NCBI GenBank assembly: GCA_905199225.1
Contig: CAJKFS010000028.1
Span: forward strand, 1 to 29,593
Source: an uncultured Collinsella sp.
Lineage (GTDB): Bacteria > Actinomycetota > Coriobacteriia > Coriobacteriales > Coriobacteriaceae
Length of the DNA: 29,593 bases
Direction of reading: 5' to 3'
Shown here: one piece after another, positions 7,494 through 14,388 of the stretch
Numbering within the stretch: the stretch's first letter is position 1
Layout: each line of letters begins with the position of its first letter
Program-made: the position numbers and the translations under genes
Notes under the pieces: model-generated
What the model was told of the DNA's origin: nothing
Databases searched by the model: none
What the model saw: the letters and a program-made list of their open reading frames with translations, nothing else

Positions 7494-9383
7494 ATGAACG
7501 GAGTTTTGCTCATGGTTGTGGCCGCGGCGGTGCTCGCCTGCGGCTATCTGGGCTATGGCCGCTGGCTGGCCAACAAGTGGGGCGTTGACAAAGAGGCCCT
7601 CACGCCGGCCAAGCGCATGAAGGACGGCAAGAGCTTCTCGCCCGTCTCCGCGTTTACCGCGTTCTCGCACCAGTTCAGCTCGATCTGCGGTGCTGGCCCT
7701 GTCACGGGTACGATCGTCGCCATGGCCTTTGGCTGGCTGCCCGTTGTGCTCTGGGTCCTCGTCGGCGGCATCTTCTTTGGCGCCGTCCACGACTTTGGTG
7801 CTCTGTACGCCTCGATGAAGAACAACGGCAAGTCCCTGGCTCAGCTCATTGAGAAGTACATCGGCAAGACCGGCCGTCGCCTGTTCCTGCTGTTCTGCTG
7901 GCTGTTCTGCATCATCGTCATCGCCGCTTTCACCGACATGGTCTGCAAGACGTTCATGTTCACCCCGGCCGTTGACGCTTCTGGCGCCGCTACCGGTGCC
8001 ATCGACTTCACCAAGTCCTATGCCGCTGGCTGCGCTGGCACCATCTCCATCCTGTTCACCTTCGTCGCTATCGCCTTTGGTTGGGCCCAGAAGAAGTTCA
8101 ACCTCACCGGTGCCGCCGAGTTCGTCACCGGCGTGGTCCTCATGGTTCTCATGTTCGCCGTCGGTATGCAGTTCCCGGTCTACCTGGATAAGTTCCAGTG
8201 GTTCGCCGTCGTCATGGTCTACCTGGTCTTCGCTGGCGCTATGCCCATCCAGATGCTCAAGACCCCGCGTGACTACCTCACTTCCATCATGATGATCGTC
8301 ATGATCGTTTGCGCTGTCCTCGGCATCGTCGTCCTGGGCGTCAACGGTCAGGCCACCATCACCGCTCCGGTCTTCACCGGCTTCTCCACTGCCTCCGGCA
8401 TGATGTTCCCAGTCCTGTTTGTCTCCGTTGCCTGCGGTGCTCTCTCCGGTTTCCACAGCCTCGTTTCTTCTGGCACCTCCTCCAAGCAGGTCGAGAAGGA
8501 GCAGGACGCCGTCAAGGTCGGTTATGGCGCCATGATCGTCGAGTCCTTCGTCGGCATCCTTGCCATCATCGTCGCCGGCATCATGTTCTCCGATATGAAC
8601 ACCGCCGGCACCGGTGCCCTCAACGCCGGCGTCGCTTCCACCCCGTTCCAGATCTTCGCCGCTGGCATCTCCCGCGGTATGCAGGCCTTCGGTGTTGACG
8701 GCACGCTCGCTACCGTCTTTATGACCATGAACGTCTCCGCTCTGGCCCTGACCTCGCTCGATGCCGTCGCCCGCATCGCCCGCACCTCGTTCTCCGAGTT
8801 CTTTGCCCAGACCAACGACGCCCTGGCCATCGAGTCCAAGGCCGGCTACATGAAGGTTCTCGGCAACCCCTGGTTCGCCACGGTCGTCACCCTGCTTCCT
8901 GGTCTCGCCCTTGCCTTTGGTGGTTATGCCAACATCTGGCCGCTCTTTGGTGCTTCCAACCAGCTGCTCGGCGGTATGACCATGATCACCCTCGCCGTGT
9001 TCTGCAAGTGCACCGGCCGCAAGGGCTGGATGCTCTACGTGCCCGTCGCCTTCCTGCTCTGCTGCACCTTCACCTCGCTGGTCCAGAGCGCCATGGGCTG
9101 CATGACCGCTGTCCAGGCTTACGGCTTCTTCGGCACCATCCCGGCTACCGCCACCACGGCCGCCGTCTCCGTCGCCGCCACCAAGGGCCTGCAGCTCGTT
9201 TTCGCTGTCCTGCTGATGGTCCTGGGCCTCATCGTCGCCGTCAACTGCCTCAAGGAGTTCTTCGGCAAGGAGGCCGGCTCCATGCCTGACGAGGAGCCCG
9301 AGTGGTCCGAGATGGGCAAGGCCGAGTACGGTCGCGCCGCTGCCGCTGAAGCTCCTGCCGACGCCGAGGCCGCCAAGGCCTAG
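7494..9383 (+). CDS. cstA: CstA family carbon starvation protein, probable pyruvate or peptide transporter
   Basis: This is a 629-residue inner-membrane transporter of the CstA/BtsT family with many hydrophobic segments. E. coli members are proton-coupled pyruvate importers, and peptide uptake has been reported for CstA in some bacteria. Family marks seen are the N-terminal YGRWLANKWGVD, SAFTAFSHQFSSICGAGPVTG near residue 50, FSGFHSLVSSGTSSKQ-type sequence near residue 325 (here LSGFHSLVSSGTSSKQ), and FGASNQLLGG near residue 485. The C-terminus is a charged, Ala-rich cytoplasmic tail. The ATG at 7494 follows a strong AGGAGG (7481-7486). Expression appears to depend on an Ile/Val leader and terminator upstream. 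Pyruvate is a precursor of Val and Leu, which would make such control sensible. The substrate is not proven by sequence. Confidence 0.9.
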   Translation: MNGVLLMVVAAAVLACGYLGYGRWLANKWGVDKEALTPAKRMKDGKSFSPVSAFTAFSHQFSSICGAGPVTGTIVAMAFGWLPVVLWVLVGGIFFGAVHDFGALYASMKNNGKSLAQLIEKYIGKTGRRLFLLFCWLFCIIVIAAFTDMVCKTFMFTPAVDASGAATGAIDFTKSYAAGCAGTISILFTFVAIAFGWAQKKFNLTGAAEFVTGVVLMVLMFAVGMQFPVYLDKFQWFAVVMVYLVFAGAMPIQMLKTPRDYLTSIMMIVMIVCAVLGIVVLGVNGQATITAPVFTGFSTASGMMFPVLFVSVACGALSGFHSLVSSGTSSKQVEKEQDAVKVGYGAMIVESFVGILAIIVAGIMFSDMNTAGTGALNAGVASTPFQIFAAGISRGMQAFGVDGTLATVFMTMNVSALALTSLDAVARIARTSFSEFFAQTNDALAIESKAGYMKVLGNPWFATVVTLLPGLALAFGGYANIWPLFGASNQLLGGMTMITLAVFCKCTGRKGWMLYVPVAFLLCCTFTSLVQSAMGCMTAVQAYGFFGTIPATATTAAVSVAATKGLQLVFAVLLMVLGLIVAVNCLKEFFGKEAGSMPDEEPEWSEMGKAEYGRAAAAEAPADAEAAKA

Positions 9384-9422
9384 TCGGTCGGACGGGTTGA
9401 ATCTCCCATCTATTTGACTCGG

Positions 9423-9461
9423 AAAGACCGGGTCCGCAATCAAGCGGACCCGGTCTTTTTT
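9423..9461 (+). terminator. Intrinsic terminator of cstA
   Basis: A perfect 15-bp stem (9423-9437 with 9444-9458, core GACCGGGTCCGC) has a 6-base loop and a run of six T residues at 9456-9461. It lies 40 bases after the cstA stop. It also argues against any start codon for the next gene upstream of this point. Confidence 0.95.
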
Positions 9462-9502
9462 CTTGTGAGAACGGGTGGTGCAAGGGCGTTCTCGCAGATG
9501 TT

Positions 9503-9555
9503 TTGCGTGGATAGGCTCGTGCGTTGTACCATATGGACGTATATGTGTGCATATG
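9503..9555 (+). promoter_or_regulatory. Possible promoter with 10-bp phased ATATG repeats
   Basis: A weak -35 (TTGCGT, 9503-9508) and -10 (TACCAT, 9527-9532) are 18 bp apart. ATATG occurs at 9531, 9541 and 9551, exactly one helical turn apart, immediately before the ribosome binding site of the next gene. A related pair of ATATGTA words precedes the cell-wall hydrolase gene at 28222 and 28234. The site could bind a regulator; evidence is limited to the pattern. Confidence 0.3.
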
Positions 9556-9566
9556 AAAGGGGCCCC

Positions 9567-11750
9567 GTGGCCAAGACGGTATATTCCGATAATCAAAACA
9601 ATGTCGATGCTCTGGCTGAGCGCCTGAGCAGCCAGACGTCGCTTTCTGCTGAGCGTGCCAAGCTGGTTGCCTACGATCTGCTTTGCCGCAAGGCGCTCAA
9701 GATTAAGTCGAGTGCGCTGGCGCAGATTTTCCGCTCCGTCGATAAGGAATGCGACACCAAGGCGATGCGCGATGAGCTTATCGAGGCAAATATCGTGACC
9801 AAGATCGAGGGTAGCGGCATCAACGGACGCCCGGCGTTCTATACCATCAATGTCGAGATCCGCGATGCCCAGGAGCAGCCTGCCGAGTCCGTCGAAGATT
9901 TTGTCGTCGAGGATTCCGCTGACGTGCCTGCTGTGGAAGAAGCTGCTCCGCATGAGCATGTCGATACCGATGAGTTGCTCGATGAGAACGTCGTGCGTGC
10001 CTTTACGGCCAAGGCAGGACGCGGCGGTTTTGGCGGGGGTGGCAAGCGCGATGCGCAGCGCCGCGCCCAGCAGGAGCGCTTCCGTCGCGCCGTTGCTCAA
10101 AAGGGTGAGACGGATGCCGAGGCTGTTGAGACCGAGGTTGCTGCCGAGTCGCAGAAGCCCACGAAGGAGCAAAAGCCCGTGGAGGCCCAAGAGCCCAAGC
10201 GCCGTCGCGGTGCTCACTTTAAGGCTGCACAGCAGGATGCCGCGCGTGAGGTTGAAGAGTCTTCTGAGGTTGCAGACGATGTTGAGGAGTCTGCCAAGAA
10301 GGCTCCGGGTTCATGCCGTCCCGGACGTGGTTTTGCGGGGCGCGCGTATCCCGTAAGGCGTCAGGAGAAGAGCGAGCCGGCTTCGACCACTCAGGGCGAG
10401 AAGGACGAGAAGACCGTTGAGCCGGCGGCTCGCGAGCAGAAGCCTGTTGAGCCGCAGCTTGAGGTTGATGCCGAGGCCAAGGGCCAGCAGCCTACTGATG
10501 AGCAGGCGGAGCAGGGCGCGTCGAGCAAGCCTCGCCGCCGTCGCCATCGTGGGGGCCGCAGTTCCCATGCCGAGACTGCAACCGAGAAGACCACGCCGCA
10601 GAACGAGGATGCGAAGGCCGAGGTTTCTTCGGGGCAGCCTAAGCGCCAGCCGGCGAAGGAGAGCAAGTCCGTTCGTCCGCAGAAGCAGGCGTCTATGCCG
10701 AAGCACGAGCGCAATTCCCAGGGCGATTCTAAGCGCAAGTCTCAGAAGAAGCCGGAGTCTGCCGCAGCAGATACTGCTGCCCAGCAGCCCAAGTCGTCCG
10801 TCCACGGCGAGGTCTCGGCGTTTGCCCTTGCCCGCGTTTTAGGCAGGCAGCTGCTCAAGGTTGTCCCTACGCCTACGGCGCTCTCTAAGATCAAGGAGCA
10901 GCAGACACAGATCGTAAAGGTCGAGGGCAAGGACGGCAAAAAGGCTCCGCAGCGCACTCAGCACAACGAGATGTCCAACCGCAAGATTGCCGAGGAAATC
11001 GCAATCATCCAGGCTTGGATCGAGCAGAACCGAGGTGCCGATACGCCGGTTGCCTCGCGCCGCCAGCGTGCCTACCAGATCTTTAACGACGAGAAGGCTT
11101 TTGACGGCAAGCACGGTGAGCGCTTGATCAGGCGTATGACCGAAAAGGGCATCAGCATGCAGGCGATCAAGGTCGCCCCCAATCGCCCCGTGCACTTTAC
11201 GGGCTTCTTTACGCTGGGCGCCGACAAGCCGTTCATTATGGTCGAGAACCTGGACACCTACGACGAGATCGTCAAGCTGCTGCGTGGCCGCAAGCACGCC
11301 AAGCTCTTTGGCATCAAGGTGGGCGGCGTGATTTTTGGCGGCGGATGCAAGGCGAGCGTCTCGCATGCCCTGGACGATTATCTGGCTGAGATTGGCTATC
11401 GCTTTAACTACGTCTACTACGTAGGCGACATCGATCGCGAGGGCGCGCGCATTGTCGAGCAGGCTCGCAATGCCAATGTGGTTGAGATTCGCCTGCATGC
11501 CGGCATGTACCGTGCCATGCTCGCCGAGCATAAGCGTCGCGTGAAGGCCGGCGGCGAGTGCGAGCCCGCGGCTGCCAACCAGGGCGTGCCGCAGAACCTG
11601 GCAGCGACGATCAAGGATCTGCCCATGGTTACGCGCGTGCAGTTCCGCAACGTGCTACGTGAAGGCGGGCGCATTCCGCAGGAGATCCTGATGACCGCCG
11701 ACTATCGGGATGGCGACTCGGGAAGCTTCGACCGCATGCTCAACAACTAG
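9567..11750 (+). CDS. Toprim-like (JetD/DUF2220-related) protein with a long disordered charged region
   Basis: The protein has 727 residues in three parts. Residues about 1-100 look like a small helical, winged-helix-like domain (LSAERAKLVAYDLL, KIKSSALAQIFRSVDKE, then RPAFYTINVEI). Residues about 100-470 are low-complexity, rich in Glu, Lys, Pro, Ala and Arg, with Arg-rich clusters such as KPRRRRHRGGR, and are probably disordered and able to bind nucleic acid. The C-terminal 250 residues form a globular domain with a Glu in MVENLD and the acidic motif YYVGDIDREGARI. This is the spacing of Toprim catalytic residues and resembles the C-terminal domain of JetD, the nuclease of Wadjet anti-plasmid systems. 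No JetA, JetB or JetC gene is nearby. The GTG at 9567 is chosen because AAAGGGG precedes it and the cstA terminator lies further upstream. Function is unknown; a DNA- or RNA-acting enzyme is the inference. Confidence 0.6.
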   Translation: MAKTVYSDNQNNVDALAERLSSQTSLSAERAKLVAYDLLCRKALKIKSSALAQIFRSVDKECDTKAMRDELIEANIVTKIEGSGINGRPAFYTINVEIRDAQEQPAESVEDFVVEDSADVPAVEEAAPHEHVDTDELLDENVVRAFTAKAGRGGFGGGGKRDAQRRAQQERFRRAVAQKGETDAEAVETEVAAESQKPTKEQKPVEAQEPKRRRGAHFKAAQQDAAREVEESSEVADDVEESAKKAPGSCRPGRGFAGRAYPVRRQEKSEPASTTQGEKDEKTVEPAAREQKPVEPQLEVDAEAKGQQPTDEQAEQGASSKPRRRRHRGGRSSHAETATEKTTPQNEDAKAEVSSGQPKRQPAKESKSVRPQKQASMPKHERNSQGDSKRKSQKKPESAAADTAAQQPKSSVHGEVSAFALARVLGRQLLKVVPTPTALSKIKEQQTQIVKVEGKDGKKAPQRTQHNEMSNRKIAEEIAIIQAWIEQNRGADTPVASRRQRAYQIFNDEKAFDGKHGERLIRRMTEKGISMQAIKVAPNRPVHFTGFFTLGADKPFIMVENLDTYDEIVKLLRGRKHAKLFGIKVGGVIFGGGCKASVSHALDDYLAEIGYRFNYVYYVGDIDREGARIVEQARNANVVEIRLHAGMYRAMLAEHKRRVKAGGECEPAAANQGVPQNLAATIKDLPMVTRVQFRNVLREGGRIPQEILMTADYRDGDSGSFDRMLNN

Positions 11751-11757
11751 GGCGTTC

Positions 11758-11894
11758 GGCCCCGGGAGAGTGGGGACACCGGCTTAGGTTTCCTGCTCTA
11801 CAGTCCTGCTCACGACGGAGGCCACATTAAGTGGCCTCCTGTTCGTGCGGAACTCGCGATAAACCTAAGCCGGTGTCCCCGCTCTCCCGGGGCC
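11758..11894. repeat. Dispersed hairpin repeat, copy 2, with 34-bp inverted arms
   Basis: Outer arms at 11758-11791 and 11861-11894 are inverted copies with one difference (T at 11771 against G at 11881), which still forms a G-U pair in RNA. Inside lies the same conserved core as copies 1 and 3: a 9-bp stem GGAGGCCAC (11817-11825) and GTGGCCTCC (11831-11839) around ATTAA. The element begins seven bases after the stop of the Toprim-like gene and probably ends its transcript. The rest of the 11751-12205 gap holds a tRNA-like fragment, a terminator and tRNA-Gln. Confidence 0.8.
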
Positions 11895-12020
11895 TGTGGC
11901 TACTTGGTTGTCGCAAGCGGCTCGCTTTTCGGAACTGGGCTGATATTTTCTAGATGAAAGGCGCTCTTGGTCCTAACGGGCTTGGGGCGCCTTCGCGTTT
12001 CCTCGGCTTCGCACCCTTGC

Positions 12021-12037
12021 GGGTTCGAATCCCTCCG
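12021..12037 (+). other. tRNA T-arm-like fragment
   Basis: GGGTTCGAATCCCTCCG on the plus strand is identical to 17 bases of the T-arm and acceptor of tRNA-Gln, which lies on the minus strand 56 bases away. No acceptor partner, D-arm or anticodon arm can be found to its left, so this is not an intact tRNA. It may be a tRNA remnant or an old attachment site. Confidence 0.45.
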
Positions 12038-12051
12038 CTTGCCTACAAGAA

Positions 12052-12083
12052 AGCGCCCTGGGCCGTTATGGACTCAGGGCGCT
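12052..12083 (-). terminator. Probable terminator of tRNA-Gln (may work in both directions)
   Basis: AGCGCCCTG (12052-12060) and CAGGGCGCT (12075-12083) form a perfect 9-bp stem. On the minus strand it follows the tRNA 3' end by ten bases and is followed by TTCTTG. On the plus strand it is followed by CAATTTT, so it could stop transcription from either side. Confidence 0.65.
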
Positions 12084-12092
12084 CAATTTTAA

Positions 12093-12167
12093 TGGCTGGG
12101 ACGGAGGGATTCGAACCCCCAACAGCCGGCACCAAAAACCGGAGTTCTACCGTTGAACTACGTCCCA
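12093..12167 (-). tRNA. tRNA-Gln (anticodon UUG)
   Basis: The reverse complement folds as a full cloverleaf. The acceptor stem is TGGGACG with CGTCCCA, which begins with the U1-A72 pair typical of tRNA-Gln. The D-arm is GTTCAACGGTAGAAC. The anticodon stem is CCGGT with GCCGG around loop TTTTGGT, giving anticodon TTG. The T-arm is GGGGGTTCGAATCCCTC. The discriminator base is G and the CCA end is encoded. The gene lies 38 bases after the stop of the peptidoglycan-binding gene and could be co-transcribed with it. Confidence 0.95.
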
Positions 12168-12205
12168 ATGTGTGGTGTTGCCCAAAAGCAACTCGTTTAG
12201 TTTAC

Positions 12206-13111
12206 CTAATCTGCGAGGGCATCGCAAACGCCATCGAGCAGGCGTACGGCGAGTGTCTGTGCGTCGCTGGCCGTGAAGGTGCCGTTGTAGCGCGTCATGC
12301 CCGTGAGCTCAATGCGAATGCGAGCCGGCTTCTGTTGCGCGGCGACATTGGCGGTGCGGATGCGCTGGGCCAGGTTGTGGCACTCGGCGAGGGCAATCGT
12401 GGCGCGTGGCGCGGCGTCGGCGGGCAGCTCGTCGCTTGCGATCTCGAGCACCAGGTCAACGTCGGTTGGGACCTCGGAATCGCAAAGCATCATGCCGCTA
12501 CTATCGGTCGTCGCCGTGGCGATGTTCCACATGCGCGATGCAACGCTGCGCGCGATGGGGTCCTCACCGATGACAGCAATCTGGAAGCGCTCGAGCACGT
12601 TGGCGGCGCGAGCAAAACCGATGCGGGACTCGGCTTCGGTGACCGAGGGCTTGCCCTCCCACACATGGTGCAGGCGGTTGATGTAGGCGTAGGTGTCCTG
12701 GAAGGCCATGCCGTCGGCAAACAGGCCGACATTTTCCTGGAACTGCTGCAGGGCGGCCTCGGTATGCGGACCAAAGTAGCCGTCGTCTTCGCCACAGGCA
12801 AAGCCCAAAACGTTGAGAGCGCGCTGCAGGGCCTGCACATCGGCGCCATGGAAATTGGGCATGCGCAGATAGAGAGTGCGGTCGCCCAGCTTATACGAAG
12901 CGTCTACAAGGGCGCTCCAGCAGGGGATATCGACGGCATGACCGGCAGCAAGGCCGCTGTCGAGCCTGAAGGTGCTGACGGCCTGCTCAGTGGTGGCTCC
13001 AAAGTACTTGTCGGTGACTTCGGCGGCATCAATCGTGTAGCCGAGCTGCAGGAGACGAGACTGCACGTCCTCGACGGCTGCTCCTTGCATGCCCGTTGTA
13101 ATAGGTTCCAT
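12206..13111 (-). CDS. Peptidoglycan-binding protein with two PGBD repeats and an unassigned C-terminal domain
   Basis: The 301-residue protein starts with two PG_binding_1 repeats. The first (about 5-75) shows GAAVEDVQSRLLQLGY and DKYFGATTEQAVSTFR. The second (about 85-155) shows GADVQALQRALNVLGF and DGYFGPHTEAALQQFQ. The remaining 130 residues have alternating strands and helices, for example RFQIAVIGEDPIARSVASR and RIRIELTGMTRYNGTF. They may be a reduced N-acetylmuramoyl-alanine amidase-like domain in the manner of CwlM, but I see no zinc-binding His-Glu set, so no enzyme activity is claimed. No signal peptide or membrane segment is visible, which is odd for a wall-binding protein and suggests a cytoplasmic regulatory role. 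The ATG at 13111 follows AAAGGGG on the minus strand, and a promoter lies at 13140-13168. Confidence 0.75.
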   Translation of the reverse strand: MEPITTGMQGAAVEDVQSRLLQLGYTIDAAEVTDKYFGATTEQAVSTFRLDSGLAAGHAVDIPCWSALVDASYKLGDRTLYLRMPNFHGADVQALQRALNVLGFACGEDDGYFGPHTEAALQQFQENVGLFADGMAFQDTYAYINRLHHVWEGKPSVTEAESRIGFARAANVLERFQIAVIGEDPIARSVASRMWNIATATTDSSGMMLCDSEVPTDVDLVLEIASDELPADAAPRATIALAECHNLAQRIRTANVAAQQKPARIRIELTGMTRYNGTFTASDAQTLAVRLLDGVCDALAD

Positions 13112-13139
13112 GAACGAACCCCTTTCGGCGTACCATTCG

Positions 13140-13168
13140 TACTATTTGAGCGTCTGTCGGATAGACAA
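13140..13168 (-). promoter_or_regulatory. Promoter of the peptidoglycan-binding gene
   Basis: On the minus strand, -35 TTGTCT (13163-13168) and -10 ATAGTA (13140-13145) are separated by 17 bp. The predicted start lies about 20 bases before the ATG at 13111, leaving room for the AAAGGGG ribosome binding site. Confidence 0.5.
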
Positions 13169-13249
13169 CGCAAAGGGATGCATAAACATGCACTCAACAG
13201 TGTAGCAAGTTGTGCCTAAATACGCTGCTGACAGGTTTTATAACCCCCG

Positions 13250-14314
13250 TTAGTTAAGGCGCTCCACAAAGAAATCTGCCATGGAGAGGAACAGCTCGCG
13301 TGCGTGCGGATCAAGCTCAACGTTCTCGATGGCCGCTTTGGCCTTAGCGGTCAGGTCGAGCGCGTAAGTGTGGGCGTAATCGATGGAGCCGGTCTCCTGG
13401 AAGATCTCCACGGCGCGTGCGAGCTGCGCGGGATCATCGGTGCCCGAGGAAAGAATCGCCTCGACCTCGTCGTGGTGGCGCTCATCAGAGAGGGCGTGTA
13501 CGGCGACAAGCGTGCGCTTGCCCTCGGTGATGTCGGTGCGGAAGTCCTTGTTGGCGGCTTCCTTAGTGCCGACAAGGTTGAGCAGGTCGTCCTGAATCTG
13601 AAAGGCAAGGCCCGTATGCAGGCCAAAGGCGCGCAGCGCTTCGATTTGCTCATCGCTGCCGCCGCCGATAATGGCTCCGGCGGCAAGCGGCGTGGCTCCG
13701 CTGTAAAACGCGGTCTTGTGCGTCGCCATGCCCAGGTAGTCATCAACCGAGATATCAAAGCGCCCGTCACGGACCCAACCCAGGTCGAGCGCTTGACCCT
13801 CGATGGTGCGGACGATCATCTCGGTAAGCTCGTGGAGCACACGCAGCTTCACGTCGGACTCCAGCGTGGGGTCGTCGAGAACCGTCTTGGTGACCATGGT
13901 GAGCGCCAGGTCGCCACAATTGATGGCAAGGCCCGTGCCCTCGGTAAGGTGCATACAGGGCTTGCCTCGACGAAGCTGTCCGTTGTCGGCGATGTCGTCG
14001 TGGATCAGTGCGCCCGACTGGAAATGCTCGATAGCTGCCGCGGCGCTGCGGGCGCTCTCAAAGCTACCGCCCACTGCGGTTGCGGCGAGCATACAGATAA
14101 GCGGGCGGTGGCGCTTGCCGGCGTTGGCCGTAAAAGCCGAGAGCGGCGCGTACAGGTAGCGCTCGATATCGGCAGAGGTCGCCTGTCCGTCAAAGAACGT
14201 GGCCAGATAGTCGTTAATCTGGTCAAAGTGCTGGGCTAAAAAGCTGGTAAACGGACTGGACACGGGTTCTCGCATTCTTTCTTGGGTTACATCGTTGCGG
14301 TGTGCAGATACCAT
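13250..14314 (-). CDS. Polyprenyl diphosphate synthase (trans-isoprenyl type)
   Basis: This enzyme lengthens allylic diphosphates with isopentenyl diphosphate to make the isoprenoid chain of menaquinone or a similar lipid. The first Asp-rich motif DDIAD appears in GALIHDDIADNGQLRRGKP. The second is QIQDDLLNLVGTKE, with Asn where the last Asp of DDxxD is usual. KDFRTDITEGKRT is the conserved region after it. The residue five before the first motif is Gly, without a large aromatic, which fits a medium or long product rather than farnesyl diphosphate. The length from the first ATG is 354 residues. A second ATG at 14275 would give 341 and neither has a convincing ribosome binding site, so the start is uncertain. 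It lies 74 bases after the PTS-HAD gene on the same strand and may be read through from it. Confidence 0.88.
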   Translation of the reverse strand: MVSAHRNDVTQERMREPVSSPFTSFLAQHFDQINDYLATFFDGQATSADIERYLYAPLSAFTANAGKRHRPLICMLAATAVGGSFESARSAAAAIEHFQSGALIHDDIADNGQLRRGKPCMHLTEGTGLAINCGDLALTMVTKTVLDDPTLESDVKLRVLHELTEMIVRTIEGQALDLGWVRDGRFDISVDDYLGMATHKTAFYSGATPLAAGAIIGGGSDEQIEALRAFGLHTGLAFQIQDDLLNLVGTKEAANKDFRTDITEGKRTLVAVHALSDERHHDEVEAILSSGTDDPAQLARAVEIFQETGSIDYAHTYALDLTAKAKAAIENVELDPHARELFLSMADFFVERLN

Positions 14315-14388
14315 ATTGCCACATTGGAGTTGCCGGCGCGTCTGTTTTGGCGATTTGGAGAAACGGGACGCGTGCGCGTGCCGGCTGC

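Noticed and set aside
7335..10217. A 960-residue open frame on the minus strand
   Set aside because: It runs antisense to cstA and into the next gene. Its composition is skewed to Gly, Asp, Leu and His in the way expected of a reversed G+C-rich gene, and it crosses the strong terminator at 9423-9461.
9567..11750. A complete Wadjet (JetABCD) anti-plasmid system
   Set aside because: Only a JetD-like domain is present. Neighbours are cstA and a tRNA region, with no SMC-like or kleisin-like gene.
11954..12046. A plus-strand tRNA with a long variable arm
   Set aside because: The T-stem has a mismatch, no acceptor partner for CGCTTGC exists upstream, and no D-arm or anticodon arm can be drawn.
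11954..13219. A 421-residue open frame on the plus strand
   Set aside because: It translates through the antisense of tRNA-Gln and the antisense of the peptidoglycan-binding gene, which has clear PGBD motifs.
14333..14388. A G+C-rich inverted repeat (GCCGGC arms) between the PTS-HAD and polyprenyl synthase genes as a terminator
   Set aside because: The arms pair only with a bulge and no U-tract follows on the minus strand, so termination is not supported.
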